DNA from: an uncultured Porphyromonadaceae bacterium
Lineage (GTDB): Bacteria > Bacteroidota > Bacteroidia > Bacteroidales > Muribaculaceae
NCBI GenBank assembly: GCA_947643165.1
Contig: CANRVB010000005.1
Location: 87,389-151,388 of the forward strand
Direction of reading: 5' to 3'
DNA: 64,000 nt
Shown: piece by piece, positions 1-6,838 of the stretch
How positions within the stretch are numbered: position 1 is the stretch's first letter
How the letters are laid out: each line of letters opens with the position of its first letter
Translations under genes and position numbers: made by a program
Notes under the pieces: model-generated
What the model was told of the DNA's origin: nothing
The model's database searches: none
The model's input: the letters and a program-made list of their open reading frames with translations, nothing else

Positions 1-701
1 TGATTCCTGGCAAAGTAGGAGCCTCTGCCGTGCAGAATGTAGGCGCTTACGGGTGTGAGGTGGCCGATGTGATCGACTATGTTGATGCCTACGATACTGT
101 AGACCGTCGGTTTATCCGTATTGGGCGGAATGAGCTGGACTATGGTTACCGTAGTTCGCTGATGAAGCAAACTGATCATCGTGGCCGGTTCATTGTGACT
201 GAAGTATCATATTTGTTGTCGTCTGTTCCCAAACCTCGGCTTGATTACGGTAATCTGTCATCACACTTTGCTGATATGGGCAAGGTTACGCCTCAGGCCA
301 TACGCGAGGTTGTGATGGATGTACGCCGCAACAAGTTGCCTAATCCGTGTCTGGTCGGCAGTGCAGGTAGTTTCTTCAAGAATCCTGTGATATCTATGTC
401 CGAATGGGAGTCTGTCTACAGGCGTGCATGCCAGGTGCTTGGACCAGCGGTGGAGATGCCGTATTTCCAGGTTGGCGGAGAGAGCATCAAATTGTCGGCT
501 GCATGGTTGATCGACAAGGCCGGTTGTAAGACAATGACTTGTGGCGGGGCCGGCGTCTGGCCTAAACAACCCCTTGTGCTGGTAAACGCCACCGGTAGTG
601 CCACAGGTAATGATGTGGTAGGTCTTAAGGATATGATCACCGCGGCCGTTTCCGATATATTCGGGATTACCCTGGATCCCGAGGCTGAGATAATACGCTG
701 A
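1..701 (+). CDS. murB: UDP-N-acetylenolpyruvoylglucosamine reductase MurB, 5'-truncated by window edge
   Basis: C-terminal two thirds of MurB, the cytoplasmic flavoenzyme that reduces UDP-GlcNAc-enolpyruvate to UDP-MurNAc, the second committed step of peptidoglycan synthesis. The reading frame is open from base 3, where IPGKVGASAVQNVGAYG matches the FAD-binding region of the family, so the ATG at 30 is not the real start and the gene begins upstream of the window. GSAGSFFKNP carries the serine that donates the proton in MurB, and the C-terminal EAEIIR contains the second catalytic acid. murA follows in the same direction, so the two first committed enzymes of the pathway are adjacent and probably co-transcribed. 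Confidence 0.95.
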   Translation, partial: IPGKVGASAVQNVGAYGCEVADVIDYVDAYDTVDRRFIRIGRNELDYGYRSSLMKQTDHRGRFIVTEVSYLLSSVPKPRLDYGNLSSHFADMGKVTPQAIREVVMDVRRNKLPNPCLVGSAGSFFKNPVISMSEWESVYRRACQVLGPAVEMPYFQVGGESIKLSAAWLIDKAGCKTMTCGGAGVWPKQPLVLVNATGSATGNDVVGLKDMITAAVSDIFGITLDPEAEIIR

Positions 702-752
702 TGTAGCTTGTCTACGCCTACCCTATTTTCAAATCATCTAAAGATTGACGAC

Positions 753-2063
753 GTGAGTACTTTTATCATTGAAGGAGGACACCGACTCCATGGATCAATT
801 GTCCCGCAAGGAGCCAAGAATGAGGCTCTGCAAGTTATCAGCGCAACATTGCTGACCTCTGAGTGTGTCACTATTTCCAATGTGCCGGAAATACTCGATG
901 TACGCAATCTCATTAATCTGCTCAAGGGGATGGGGGTCAAAGTGACTCACCCCGAAGAGGGCGTCTACACATTCCAGGCCGACGATGTGGATACCGATTT
1001 TATAAACGGGCAGGAGTTCATTGACCGGTGCAGCCATCTGCGGGGATCTGTCATGGTTGTCGGTCCGCTATTGACGCGTTTCGGCAGCGCATGGTTCGCC
1101 AAGCCTGGAGGTGATAAGATTGGGCGCCGAAAGATTGATACACATATAACCGGACTGATGGCTCTCGGTGCGAAAATGCATTACGACACAAAGCGTAAAG
1201 CCTATCAGATGACTGCTCCAAATGGATTGAAAGGAACATACATGCTTCTTGATGAAGCTTCGGTCACAGGCACGGCGAATATCATAATGGCCGCCGCGCT
1301 TGCCGAAGGTATGACCACCATCTACAATGCAGCCTGCGAGCCATACATACAGCAATTGTGCCGTATGCTCTCGGGCATGGGATTGCGCATCGAGGGCATG
1401 GGCTCCAATCTGCTCCGCATACATGGCGGCAGCCGACTGTCAGGCACATCCCACCGCATTCTCCCCGACATGATCGAGGTCGGCAGCTTTATCGGTATGG
1501 CCGCCATAAATCGCAGCAGCATAACCATCAAGAATGTCGCTTACGATGAACTTGGCATAATTCCTGACGCTTTCCGTCGTTTGGGCATTTCCATTGAGCG
1601 AAAAGGCGACGACATATACATACCTGAGCAGGAACTATATGAGATTGAGTCCAATCTCGATGGCTCCATCCTCACGATCGCCGATGCTCCGTGGCCAGGT
1701 CTTACGCCCGATTTGCTCAGCGTGATGCTTGTAGTGGCGACGCAGTGTCGTGGCAGCGTGCTCATCCATCAGAAAATGTTTGAAAGTCGACTGTTCTTTG
1801 TCGACAACCTGATTGACATGGGAGCGCAGATCATGCTTTGCGATCCTCACCGTGCTATTGTCATTGGGCTTGACCACCGCTTCCCGCTCCGGGCCAACAA
1901 TATGCTGTCGCCCGACATACGCGCCGGCATAGCTATGCTTCTGGCGGCAATGTCGGCCAAGGGCACAAGCCGCATCGGCAATATCAATCAGATAGACCGC
2001 GGATATGAGAACATCGATGGCCGTCTGAACGCGCTTGGTGCCTGCATACGGCGCGAAGACTGA
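753..2063 (+). CDS. murA: UDP-N-acetylglucosamine 1-carboxyvinyltransferase MurA
   Basis: Transfers enolpyruvate from PEP to UDP-GlcNAc, the first committed step of peptidoglycan synthesis in the cytoplasm. I prefer the GTG at 753, giving MSTFIIEGGHRL and 436 residues, which matches the usual start of the family; an in-frame TTG at 708 would add 15 residues with no family match. QGAKNEALQ (substrate-binding Lys and Asn) and the two-fold repeated fold are visible. In the catalytic loop the residue that is Cys115 in E. coli is Asp here (PGGDKIGRRK, codon 1113-1115). Enzymes with Asp at this position stay active but are not alkylated by fosfomycin. Confidence 0.94.
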   Translation: MSTFIIEGGHRLHGSIVPQGAKNEALQVISATLLTSECVTISNVPEILDVRNLINLLKGMGVKVTHPEEGVYTFQADDVDTDFINGQEFIDRCSHLRGSVMVVGPLLTRFGSAWFAKPGGDKIGRRKIDTHITGLMALGAKMHYDTKRKAYQMTAPNGLKGTYMLLDEASVTGTANIIMAAALAEGMTTIYNAACEPYIQQLCRMLSGMGLRIEGMGSNLLRIHGGSRLSGTSHRILPDMIEVGSFIGMAAINRSSITIKNVAYDELGIIPDAFRRLGISIERKGDDIYIPEQELYEIESNLDGSILTIADAPWPGLTPDLLSVMLVVATQCRGSVLIHQKMFESRLFFVDNLIDMGAQIMLCDPHRAIVIGLDHRFPLRANNMLSPDIRAGIAMLLAAMSAKGTSRIGNINQIDRGYENIDGRLNALGACIRRED

Positions 2064-2122
2064 CAGATAGCCGGAACATTATCCGTGCGAAATTCGTTCT
2101 ATCAGTATTAAAATCAACTGAT

Positions 2123-3169
2123 ATGAAACTATTTCGCACAGCCTTGGCAGTGATGGGCATTGTCGCTGCCGCCATGATGCCTTCTGAGTCGGACGCATGT
2201 TCGCGTGTTGTTTATCAAGGCAGCGATTCAACGCTGTTGGTCGTAGGACGCTCGCTCGATTGGAAGACCCCCATACCTACCAACCTTTACGTCTATCCAC
2301 GAGGTATGTCAAAGAAAGGAAACAACATATCTGGATCCGTGGAATGGACATCTAAATATGGTGCCATATATGCCGTAGGTTATGATGGTGGAGTTACTGA
2401 GGGTATGAATGAAAAAGGCCTCTCTGTAAATGGCCTTTTCTGCAAAGGAACTATCTACGTCAACGACTCTACCGAAGGACGGCCGCCTATGTCGCTGGCC
2501 ATGTTTGTAGCCTGGATGCTCGACAACTATTCTACGACTCCGGAGCTTGTGGCCGAACTGCGCAAACAGAACTTCACCATAAGCGGAGCCACATTCGATG
2601 GTGGAACCGTCTCTGCTCTCCATTGGGGAATAACTGACGCACAAGGCCGCTCCGCTATACTTGAGTTTGACAATGGCATCGTCAGAATATTCGAAGGCCC
2701 TCAGACACGTGTGCTCACCAACGATCCCCAGTTCCCACAGATGCAAGCTATCAATTCATACTGGAATGGCATCGGTGGAACAAACTTCCTTCCAGGCACA
2801 GTTAAAAGCCCCGACCGCTACGTGCGTGCCGATTTCTTCGTTCACAATGTCGAGCCCGTTGCCGATCCTGATATCGCTGTGAGCATCACCAGAAGCATAC
2901 TCATGAACGTATCCGTACCATATCTCTACACTGTCAATGGCGAACCGAATGTATCATCCACCCAATGGCGCTCATTCTCCAATCTCCGCGATCTTCGGTA
3001 CTATTTTGATATTGTGACCAACCCCGGTATGTACTATGTCGATCTTAAGAAATGCGATTTGCGCAAAGGCGCACCTGTCATGAAGCTCGATACATCCCGC
3101 TCTTCTGATATGGTAGGCGATGTCACTTCCAAGCTGCATCGGTCCGAACCCTTCACCCCTATGTATTGA
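2123..3169 (+). CDS. Secreted choloylglycine hydrolase family protein (bile salt hydrolase / penicillin V acylase type)
   Basis: Predicted N-terminal-nucleophile amidase of 348 residues exported to the periplasm. A signal peptide (residues 1-25, hydrophobic core then SESDA) is followed by CSRVV, so cleavage would expose Cys26 as the catalytic nucleophile. Other family positions are present: Arg43 and Asp46 in GRSLDW, Asn in SVNGLF, Asn in LTNDPQF, and Arg in the C-terminal TQWRSF segment. The family hydrolyses linear C-N bonds, either conjugated bile salts or penicillin V and related acyl amides; the sequence alone does not settle the substrate. An intrinsic terminator follows at 3205-3247. 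The 7-alpha-hydroxysteroid dehydrogenase at 44432 makes a bile-acid role more plausible. Confidence 0.85.
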   Translation: MKLFRTALAVMGIVAAAMMPSESDACSRVVYQGSDSTLLVVGRSLDWKTPIPTNLYVYPRGMSKKGNNISGSVEWTSKYGAIYAVGYDGGVTEGMNEKGLSVNGLFCKGTIYVNDSTEGRPPMSLAMFVAWMLDNYSTTPELVAELRKQNFTISGATFDGGTVSALHWGITDAQGRSAILEFDNGIVRIFEGPQTRVLTNDPQFPQMQAINSYWNGIGGTNFLPGTVKSPDRYVRADFFVHNVEPVADPDIAVSITRSILMNVSVPYLYTVNGEPNVSSTQWRSFSNLRDLRYYFDIVTNPGMYYVDLKKCDLRKGAPVMKLDTSRSSDMVGDVTSKLHRSEPFTPMY

Positions 3170-3204
3170 TATTACATAAACTCCTGTAATTTCATTTTAT
3201 TTGT

Positions 3205-3247
3205 GCGCATATCGTGGCTTTAAATACCACGGTATGCGCTTTTTTTT
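3205..3247 (+). terminator. Intrinsic terminator after the choloylglycine hydrolase gene
   Basis: Arms 3205-3217 and 3227-3239 pair over 13 bp with one G-U, a 9-base loop lies between them, and a run of eight T follows at 3240-3247. Confidence 0.92.
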
Positions 3248-3311
3248 ATGTTTTACAGCATAATTCGCAATAAACATTAAGGCTCATTGATGCATAACTG
3301 AATAAAAGAGC

Positions 3312-3319
3312 TATATTTG
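3312..3319 (+). promoter_or_regulatory. -7 element TATATTTG of a putative ncRNA promoter
   Basis: TATATTTG matches TAnnTTTG exactly. The nearest -33 candidate is the TTG at 3287-3289, 22 bases upstream, slightly longer than usual. Expected start of transcription is about 3326. Confidence 0.5.
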
Positions 3320-3325
3320 CACTCA

Positions 3326-3650
3326 TATCAGGTCAGACAGGTTGCAGCGGCAACCATTGCCTGAGATTTTTAGATGGTGTATCTGACGCGGTTGCTCTGA
3401 CAATCGGGACGACTCACCAAGGTGTTATTGAAATCATATCTTCGTAATTCAAACTTGGCCGTTGGAACTTACGCTCAGAAGATAAGTATGCGATAGCATT
3501 TGCATTGTATGATGATGACACTGCGGATCAGCTTATATTCTCCGCAATGTGTGTGGCAATACGGTGTGAGGCTGTTGTCTTGTCGAGAGCAAAGGTAAGC
3601 CAAGACCTGAATTAGAGATAAGACAGATATATGATCCTCACACCTTTTTT
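3326..3650 (+). ncRNA. Candidate structured non-coding RNA, family not recognised
   Basis: No plausible protein lies here, but the strand folds into a series of clear hairpins: 3340-3345 with 3350-3355 around a four-base loop; 3437-3443 with 3478-3484, enclosing a bulged second stem; 3522-3527 with 3541-3546; and a terminal composite stem, 3563-3571 with 3636-3644, enclosing 3577-3584 with 3617-3624. The terminal stem runs straight into six T (3645-3650), as an intrinsic terminator does. With the TAnnTTTG element at 3312 this makes a complete transcription unit of about 325 bases. It lacks the conserved core of RNase P RNA, the tRNA-like end of tmRNA, and the SRP RNA loop. No riboswitch class was recognised, and the terminator sits inside the gene-free stretch rather than in front of an ORF. 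Confidence 0.55.
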
Positions 3651-4030
3651 ATATAGGAACTGCTCAGAGGGTCCGCAGTCCGCTACCATCATATTCTTGC
3701 ATAACAATACGCTTAAATCCTTTTATATCCATTATCCCGCAGTCATTGCGCTACGGGAAAACTCTTATGTACAATTTTACAATCGATACCTGCCTGTCTA
3801 CGGCAAGACATGTCCCACGTGAGTGTACAGAGCTATGAACCGCAACAGTCACCATAACTATTTGGTCCTTATGTTGCGTACAAAGAGCAATCGATTGTAA
3901 AAATCAGCTATTATCAACCGTCGGAATCCGATTATAATCGGCACGAACAGGTAACGTGCTTATTCCGGCAGCCTGCGCAGCGCTCGTGACGAGTGTTGCG
4001 TATGTGTTTTTTAGGCCCGTTCAAAATAAA
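3651..4030. other. Gene-free stretch with further inverted repeats, possibly a second small RNA
   Basis: No supported protein gene. Visible structure: an inverted repeat with 14-base arms (3774-3787 and 3890-3903, one extra A in the right arm) that encloses a smaller hairpin closed by 3841-3846 and 3873-3878; a perfect 14-base palindrome at 3928-3941; and a terminator-like hairpin at 3976-4012. The 63-codon ORF starting at 3631 overlaps the preceding terminator and has no recognisable features. Confidence 0.4.
3976..4012 (+). terminator. Terminator-like hairpin, plus strand
   Basis: Segments around 3976-3986 and 3990-4000 pair with two G-U pairs and a tight loop. A run of six T lies at 4007-4012, six bases after the stem. 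It would end a plus-strand transcript from the region to its left. Confidence 0.5.
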
Positions 4031-4066
4031 CGGAGCAACCGACTTGATCATTGGTCGGTTGCTCCG
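4031..4066 (-). terminator. Intrinsic terminator of the xus operon
   Basis: Arms 4031-4043 and 4054-4066 are complementary around a loop of about 10 bases. On the minus strand the stem is followed by TTTATTTT, 24 bases downstream of the xusC-like stop codon. Confidence 0.85.
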
Positions 4067-4089
4067 CAAAGTATAGTGATATTATTCTA

Positions 4090-5400
4090 TCAGTGAGCGG
4101 GATGCCCCTGGGCATCGTGCTTCTTATGTTTGCCCATGTGCTTTATCCAGATGTAGTAGCCCGTGAGCGGCAGGGTAGCGCCGAGCAGAGCACCGAGAAG
4201 CCAAAGCAGACGGGTGATGAAGCCACCGATGCTTCCCGTGTGTATCGAGTATATCCATCCGCGGAGTTTGTCTGCTGGTACAGACTGTGAATATGCTGTA
4301 GTAAGCGACACTTCTCCAGAACGACGGTTAAACTCATATCGGTCGGAGGCACGGCCATTTCCGGTTGTGCTGAGAGTCACAGTCGCACTCTCAGGACTTA
4401 TGGTAATCTGAGGAGCATCGGGATTCTGACCTTTCAGCTGTTCGTACACCTGTTGCCAACGTCCGAATTCAGAGTGACCGCCGCGACCTCCACGTTCACC
4501 GTGTTCGCCACGGCCTCCGCGTTCACCACGTCCACCGTATTCGCCACGGCCTCCGCGTTCGCCACGTTCACCGCGTTCACCGCGTTCGCCACGTTCGCCA
4601 CGTTCACCGCGTTCACCGCGTTCGCCACGTTCGCCACGACCTTCACCCTGGCCATTCCGGTTACCACGTTCACTATTTGCAGTTGCGGTGTTCTGTCCGA
4701 AATTGCGCGGTGTGTGTTCTACTCCGCAGACCGCATAAAATGCCGTGCGATACCAGTTGAACGACCATGTCAGTCCGGTGAGCGACATTGCCAGCACAAA
4801 TATCAGAGCATACATACCTCCGGCTACGTGCAGGCCTTTCCATAAGCCTCGCCAACCGTTCTTGAACGATATTGTGAGACTGCGGCGTATATCTTTGCGT
4901 GCGCGCGGCAGCCAGATTATCACACCGGTTATCAGCGCTATTACAAAGATTAGTGTTGATATGCCTACCAATGTCTTGCCTACCTTTGCTCCATCGCCAT
5001 GAGGATTGGCGCTGTCAAGCAACCAGCGGTGTAGCTTGAACATGGTCGAGAAAAATCCTATACGCTGGTAGCGGCCGGTGATCTCGCCCGTATATTGGTC
5101 AATGAACACAGATGAACGGCGCGGTTTGGAAAGTCCTACCTGATATGTGCGGTCGCTATCTTTGAATACCGTCACATTGGTTATGGAGACAGAGTCGGGA
5201 AGCGATGCCTTGACAGTCTCCATGAGCTGATCCATGGGGAGAGGCTGACCATGGGTCGACTTTACATAGTAGACATCGCTCTGTATAGCTCTGGTGATCT
5301 CTGGTTCAAATATCAGCGTCGCGCCCGAAAAACATATCAGGGTAATGATGATGCCGAACGGTACAGATAGCCAGAGATGTATTTTTCTGAATAGTTTCAT
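4090..5400 (-). CDS. xusC: PepSY-associated inner-membrane protein, XusC-like, with a collagen-like Gly-X-Y tract
   Basis: 436 residues. Membrane segments lie near residues 10-31, 143-164, 194-214 and 396-419, with PepSY-type periplasmic domains between them and conserved HRWL at 124-127. This is the architecture of PepSY-TM proteins thought to reduce or release iron from imported siderophore at the inner membrane. It is the last gene of a TonB receptor, DUF4374 lipoprotein, PepSY-TM cluster, the order of xusABC in Bacteroides thetaiotaomicron. Residues 256-309 form 18 uninterrupted Gly-X-Y triplets: nine GER, then a mix of GGR, GER, GEY, GEH and GGH. The tract replaces an ordinary loop between transmembrane segments 3 and 4. 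The C-terminal tail is His- and Lys-rich and could bind metal. Confidence 0.8.
   Translation of the reverse strand: MKLFRKIHLWLSVPFGIIITLICFSGATLIFEPEITRAIQSDVYYVKSTHGQPLPMDQLMETVKASLPDSVSITNVTVFKDSDRTYQVGLSKPRRSSVFIDQYTGEITGRYQRIGFFSTMFKLHRWLLDSANPHGDGAKVGKTLVGISTLIFVIALITGVIIWLPRARKDIRRSLTISFKNGWRGLWKGLHVAGGMYALIFVLAMSLTGLTWSFNWYRTAFYAVCGVEHTPRNFGQNTATANSERGNRNGQGEGRGERGERGERGERGERGERGERGERGERGGRGEYGGRGERGGRGEHGERGGRGGHSEFGRWQQVYEQLKGQNPDAPQITISPESATVTLSTTGNGRASDRYEFNRRSGEVSLTTAYSQSVPADKLRGWIYSIHTGSIGGFITRLLWLLGALLGATLPLTGYYIWIKHMGKHKKHDAQGHPAH
4474..4635 (-). repeat. Nine-base in-frame repeats encoding Gly-X-Y triplets
   Basis: 162 bases of 9-bp units, alternating GGCGAACGT/GGTGAACGC-type variants on the coding strand, encode 18 Gly-X-Y triplets. 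Blocks of three to four units recur in the same variant order, which points to recent tandem duplication. Unit length is a multiple of three, so changes in copy number would keep the frame. Confidence 0.9.
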
Positions 5401-5410
5401 TGGTTATGCA

Positions 5411-6808
5411 TTACTTCTGTGGTGTCATATATCCGAAGCCTGTTATGTCGACAGCATTGATCGATACACCCTTTTCAGCTTTTGCTGTCGATGTGTTGAT
5501 GGCATAGATAGCCGGATGCTCATTCTCGACATTGACAGGTATATACACCTTGCCATCCTGAGCATACACTGTTTTACCGATTGACGAGACGTTCGATGGC
5601 AGACCTGTCACATAGGTGAGTTTCTTGCTGGTTGCATTGAATATGGCCAGCTCTGTTGCTGCGGGATTCTTTTCTGTGAGAGAGCGGTCATACATGACCA
5701 TGAGGAAGTTGTTGCCTCCGGCCGGCCAGCAGCGCATGAACGAGCGGTTGCCTCCGGGAGTCTGTTCCTCGATGTTGCAGTAGTAGTCGTCAAACGTAGT
5801 GCTGCCTGCTGGAATACGGCATACACCTGCCGGAAGAGTTGTCTTCTGGAGAGGATCGGTCATGGTCTTGGCATAGCTTGCCGAGAAAACGTATATGTCG
5901 CCGTTTTCAGCAGCCCAGATAGTCTGGTAGTACTGCGAGCGGAAACGTCCGCAGGGGGTGCTGATGCGATCGGTCTTTGCCAATGTCGGATTCAGCATGT
6001 CGGCATTGTCATATATGGCAACCCAACATTCATCCGGATACTGTGTGCCTGCGAGTTCTCCTGCCTTGTAGGATCCTCCGCCTGTACCTCCGGCCTCATC
6101 GTGAACCAGGTGTTCGAAACCTGGACGTATCCACTTGCCGTTGTCTGCCGCAGCGCCATATTGGCTCAATCCCATGGGTATTGCTCCGCAGAAGAGGCGT
6201 TTGCCGCTTTGTTCTGCACCTGACAGAGTCACATATTCGCCGTTGCCGAGGAAGTTTTCCATTGAATAGAGGCCTGTCGATGTGTCATTCGAACGCTTTG
6301 TCTCATTCTCAACATCGAGATATGTGATCAGCAGGGTCATGGGAAGGTAGCCGTGACTGTCGGCAAACGATGCAGGGCCCGAGCCTGTTGACATAGTGAT
6401 TATATCATCATCATATGCTCCATACGAGGAGAAGCGGCTGATGTTATATTCTATGCTGCGCGCCTCCATATTGCCGTTGTTGTCGAGAATATAACTGCGG
6501 GTGGTTCCTGCATTTCCCTGGTTATAGGTCAGCGCGTAGAGGTAATTCTTGTAGAACACCCACTGTGTGGCGCCCTCGTTTATCAGGCCGTTGCCTACAG
6601 TTGTGAGTTCCCCCTCGTCGAGCGATTCTCCTGTCAGAAGCACATAGGATGTGCCGCTTGAGCCATTGGCGGTTGTTGCAAAAACATATTTTCCATCCGC
6701 TGTATCATCAGGTGCCGGAGCATCTGGTTCGTCATTACTTGAGCATGCGGTCAATGCCACTGTAGGGATGGCTGCCGCGAGCATAGCGAATAAAGCGTTT
6801 CTTGTCAT
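5411..6808 (-). CDS. xusB: DUF4374 lipoprotein, XusB-like siderophore-binding protein
   Basis: 465-residue lipoprotein. A signal peptide ends in the lipobox VALTAC, so Cys22 would be lipidated, and an acidic, Pro-rich linker follows. The body has repeated beta-strand segments with WVFYKNYLYAL and similar motifs, consistent with the beta-propeller reported for XusB. In B. thetaiotaomicron the equivalent lipoprotein binds ferric enterobactin at the cell surface and works with the TonB-dependent receptor. The gene lies 30 bases downstream of the receptor and 10 bases upstream of the PepSY-TM gene, so co-transcription is likely. DUF4374 proteins may also serve other iron chelates, and the ligand is inferred. 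Confidence 0.8.
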   Translation of the reverse strand: MTRNALFAMLAAAIPTVALTACSSNDEPDAPAPDDTADGKYVFATTANGSSGTSYVLLTGESLDEGELTTVGNGLINEGATQWVFYKNYLYALTYNQGNAGTTRSYILDNNGNMEARSIEYNISRFSSYGAYDDDIITMSTGSGPASFADSHGYLPMTLLITYLDVENETKRSNDTSTGLYSMENFLGNGEYVTLSGAEQSGKRLFCGAIPMGLSQYGAAADNGKWIRPGFEHLVHDEAGGTGGGSYKAGELAGTQYPDECWVAIYDNADMLNPTLAKTDRISTPCGRFRSQYYQTIWAAENGDIYVFSASYAKTMTDPLQKTTLPAGVCRIPAGSTTFDDYYCNIEEQTPGGNRSFMRCWPAGGNNFLMVMYDRSLTEKNPAATELAIFNATSKKLTYVTGLPSNVSSIGKTVYAQDGKVYIPVNVENEHPAIYAINTSTAKAEKGVSINAVDITGFGYMTPQK

Positions 6809-6838
6809 TTGTTTATTATATTTGAAGTTTGATATTTA

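Noticed and set aside
708..752. N-terminal extension of MurA from a TTG
   Set aside because: The extra 15 residues have no family match, and the GTG at 753 gives the usual start MSTFIIEGG.
3326..3650. RNase P RNA, tmRNA or SRP RNA
   Set aside because: The GAGGAAAGTCC core of RNase P RNA, a tRNA-like 3' end and a tag ORF of tmRNA, and the GGAA-loop helix of SRP RNA are all missing.
3631..3822. 63-codon ORF after the putative ncRNA
   Set aside because: It begins inside the terminal hairpin of that RNA, has no promoter, start context or recognisable features.
3774..3903. Retron msr-msd locus suggested by the long inverted repeat
   Set aside because: No reverse transcriptase gene is near.
4474..4635. 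CRISPR-like array
   Set aside because: The short repeats are 9-bp coding units in frame within a membrane-protein gene, with no spacers or cas genes.
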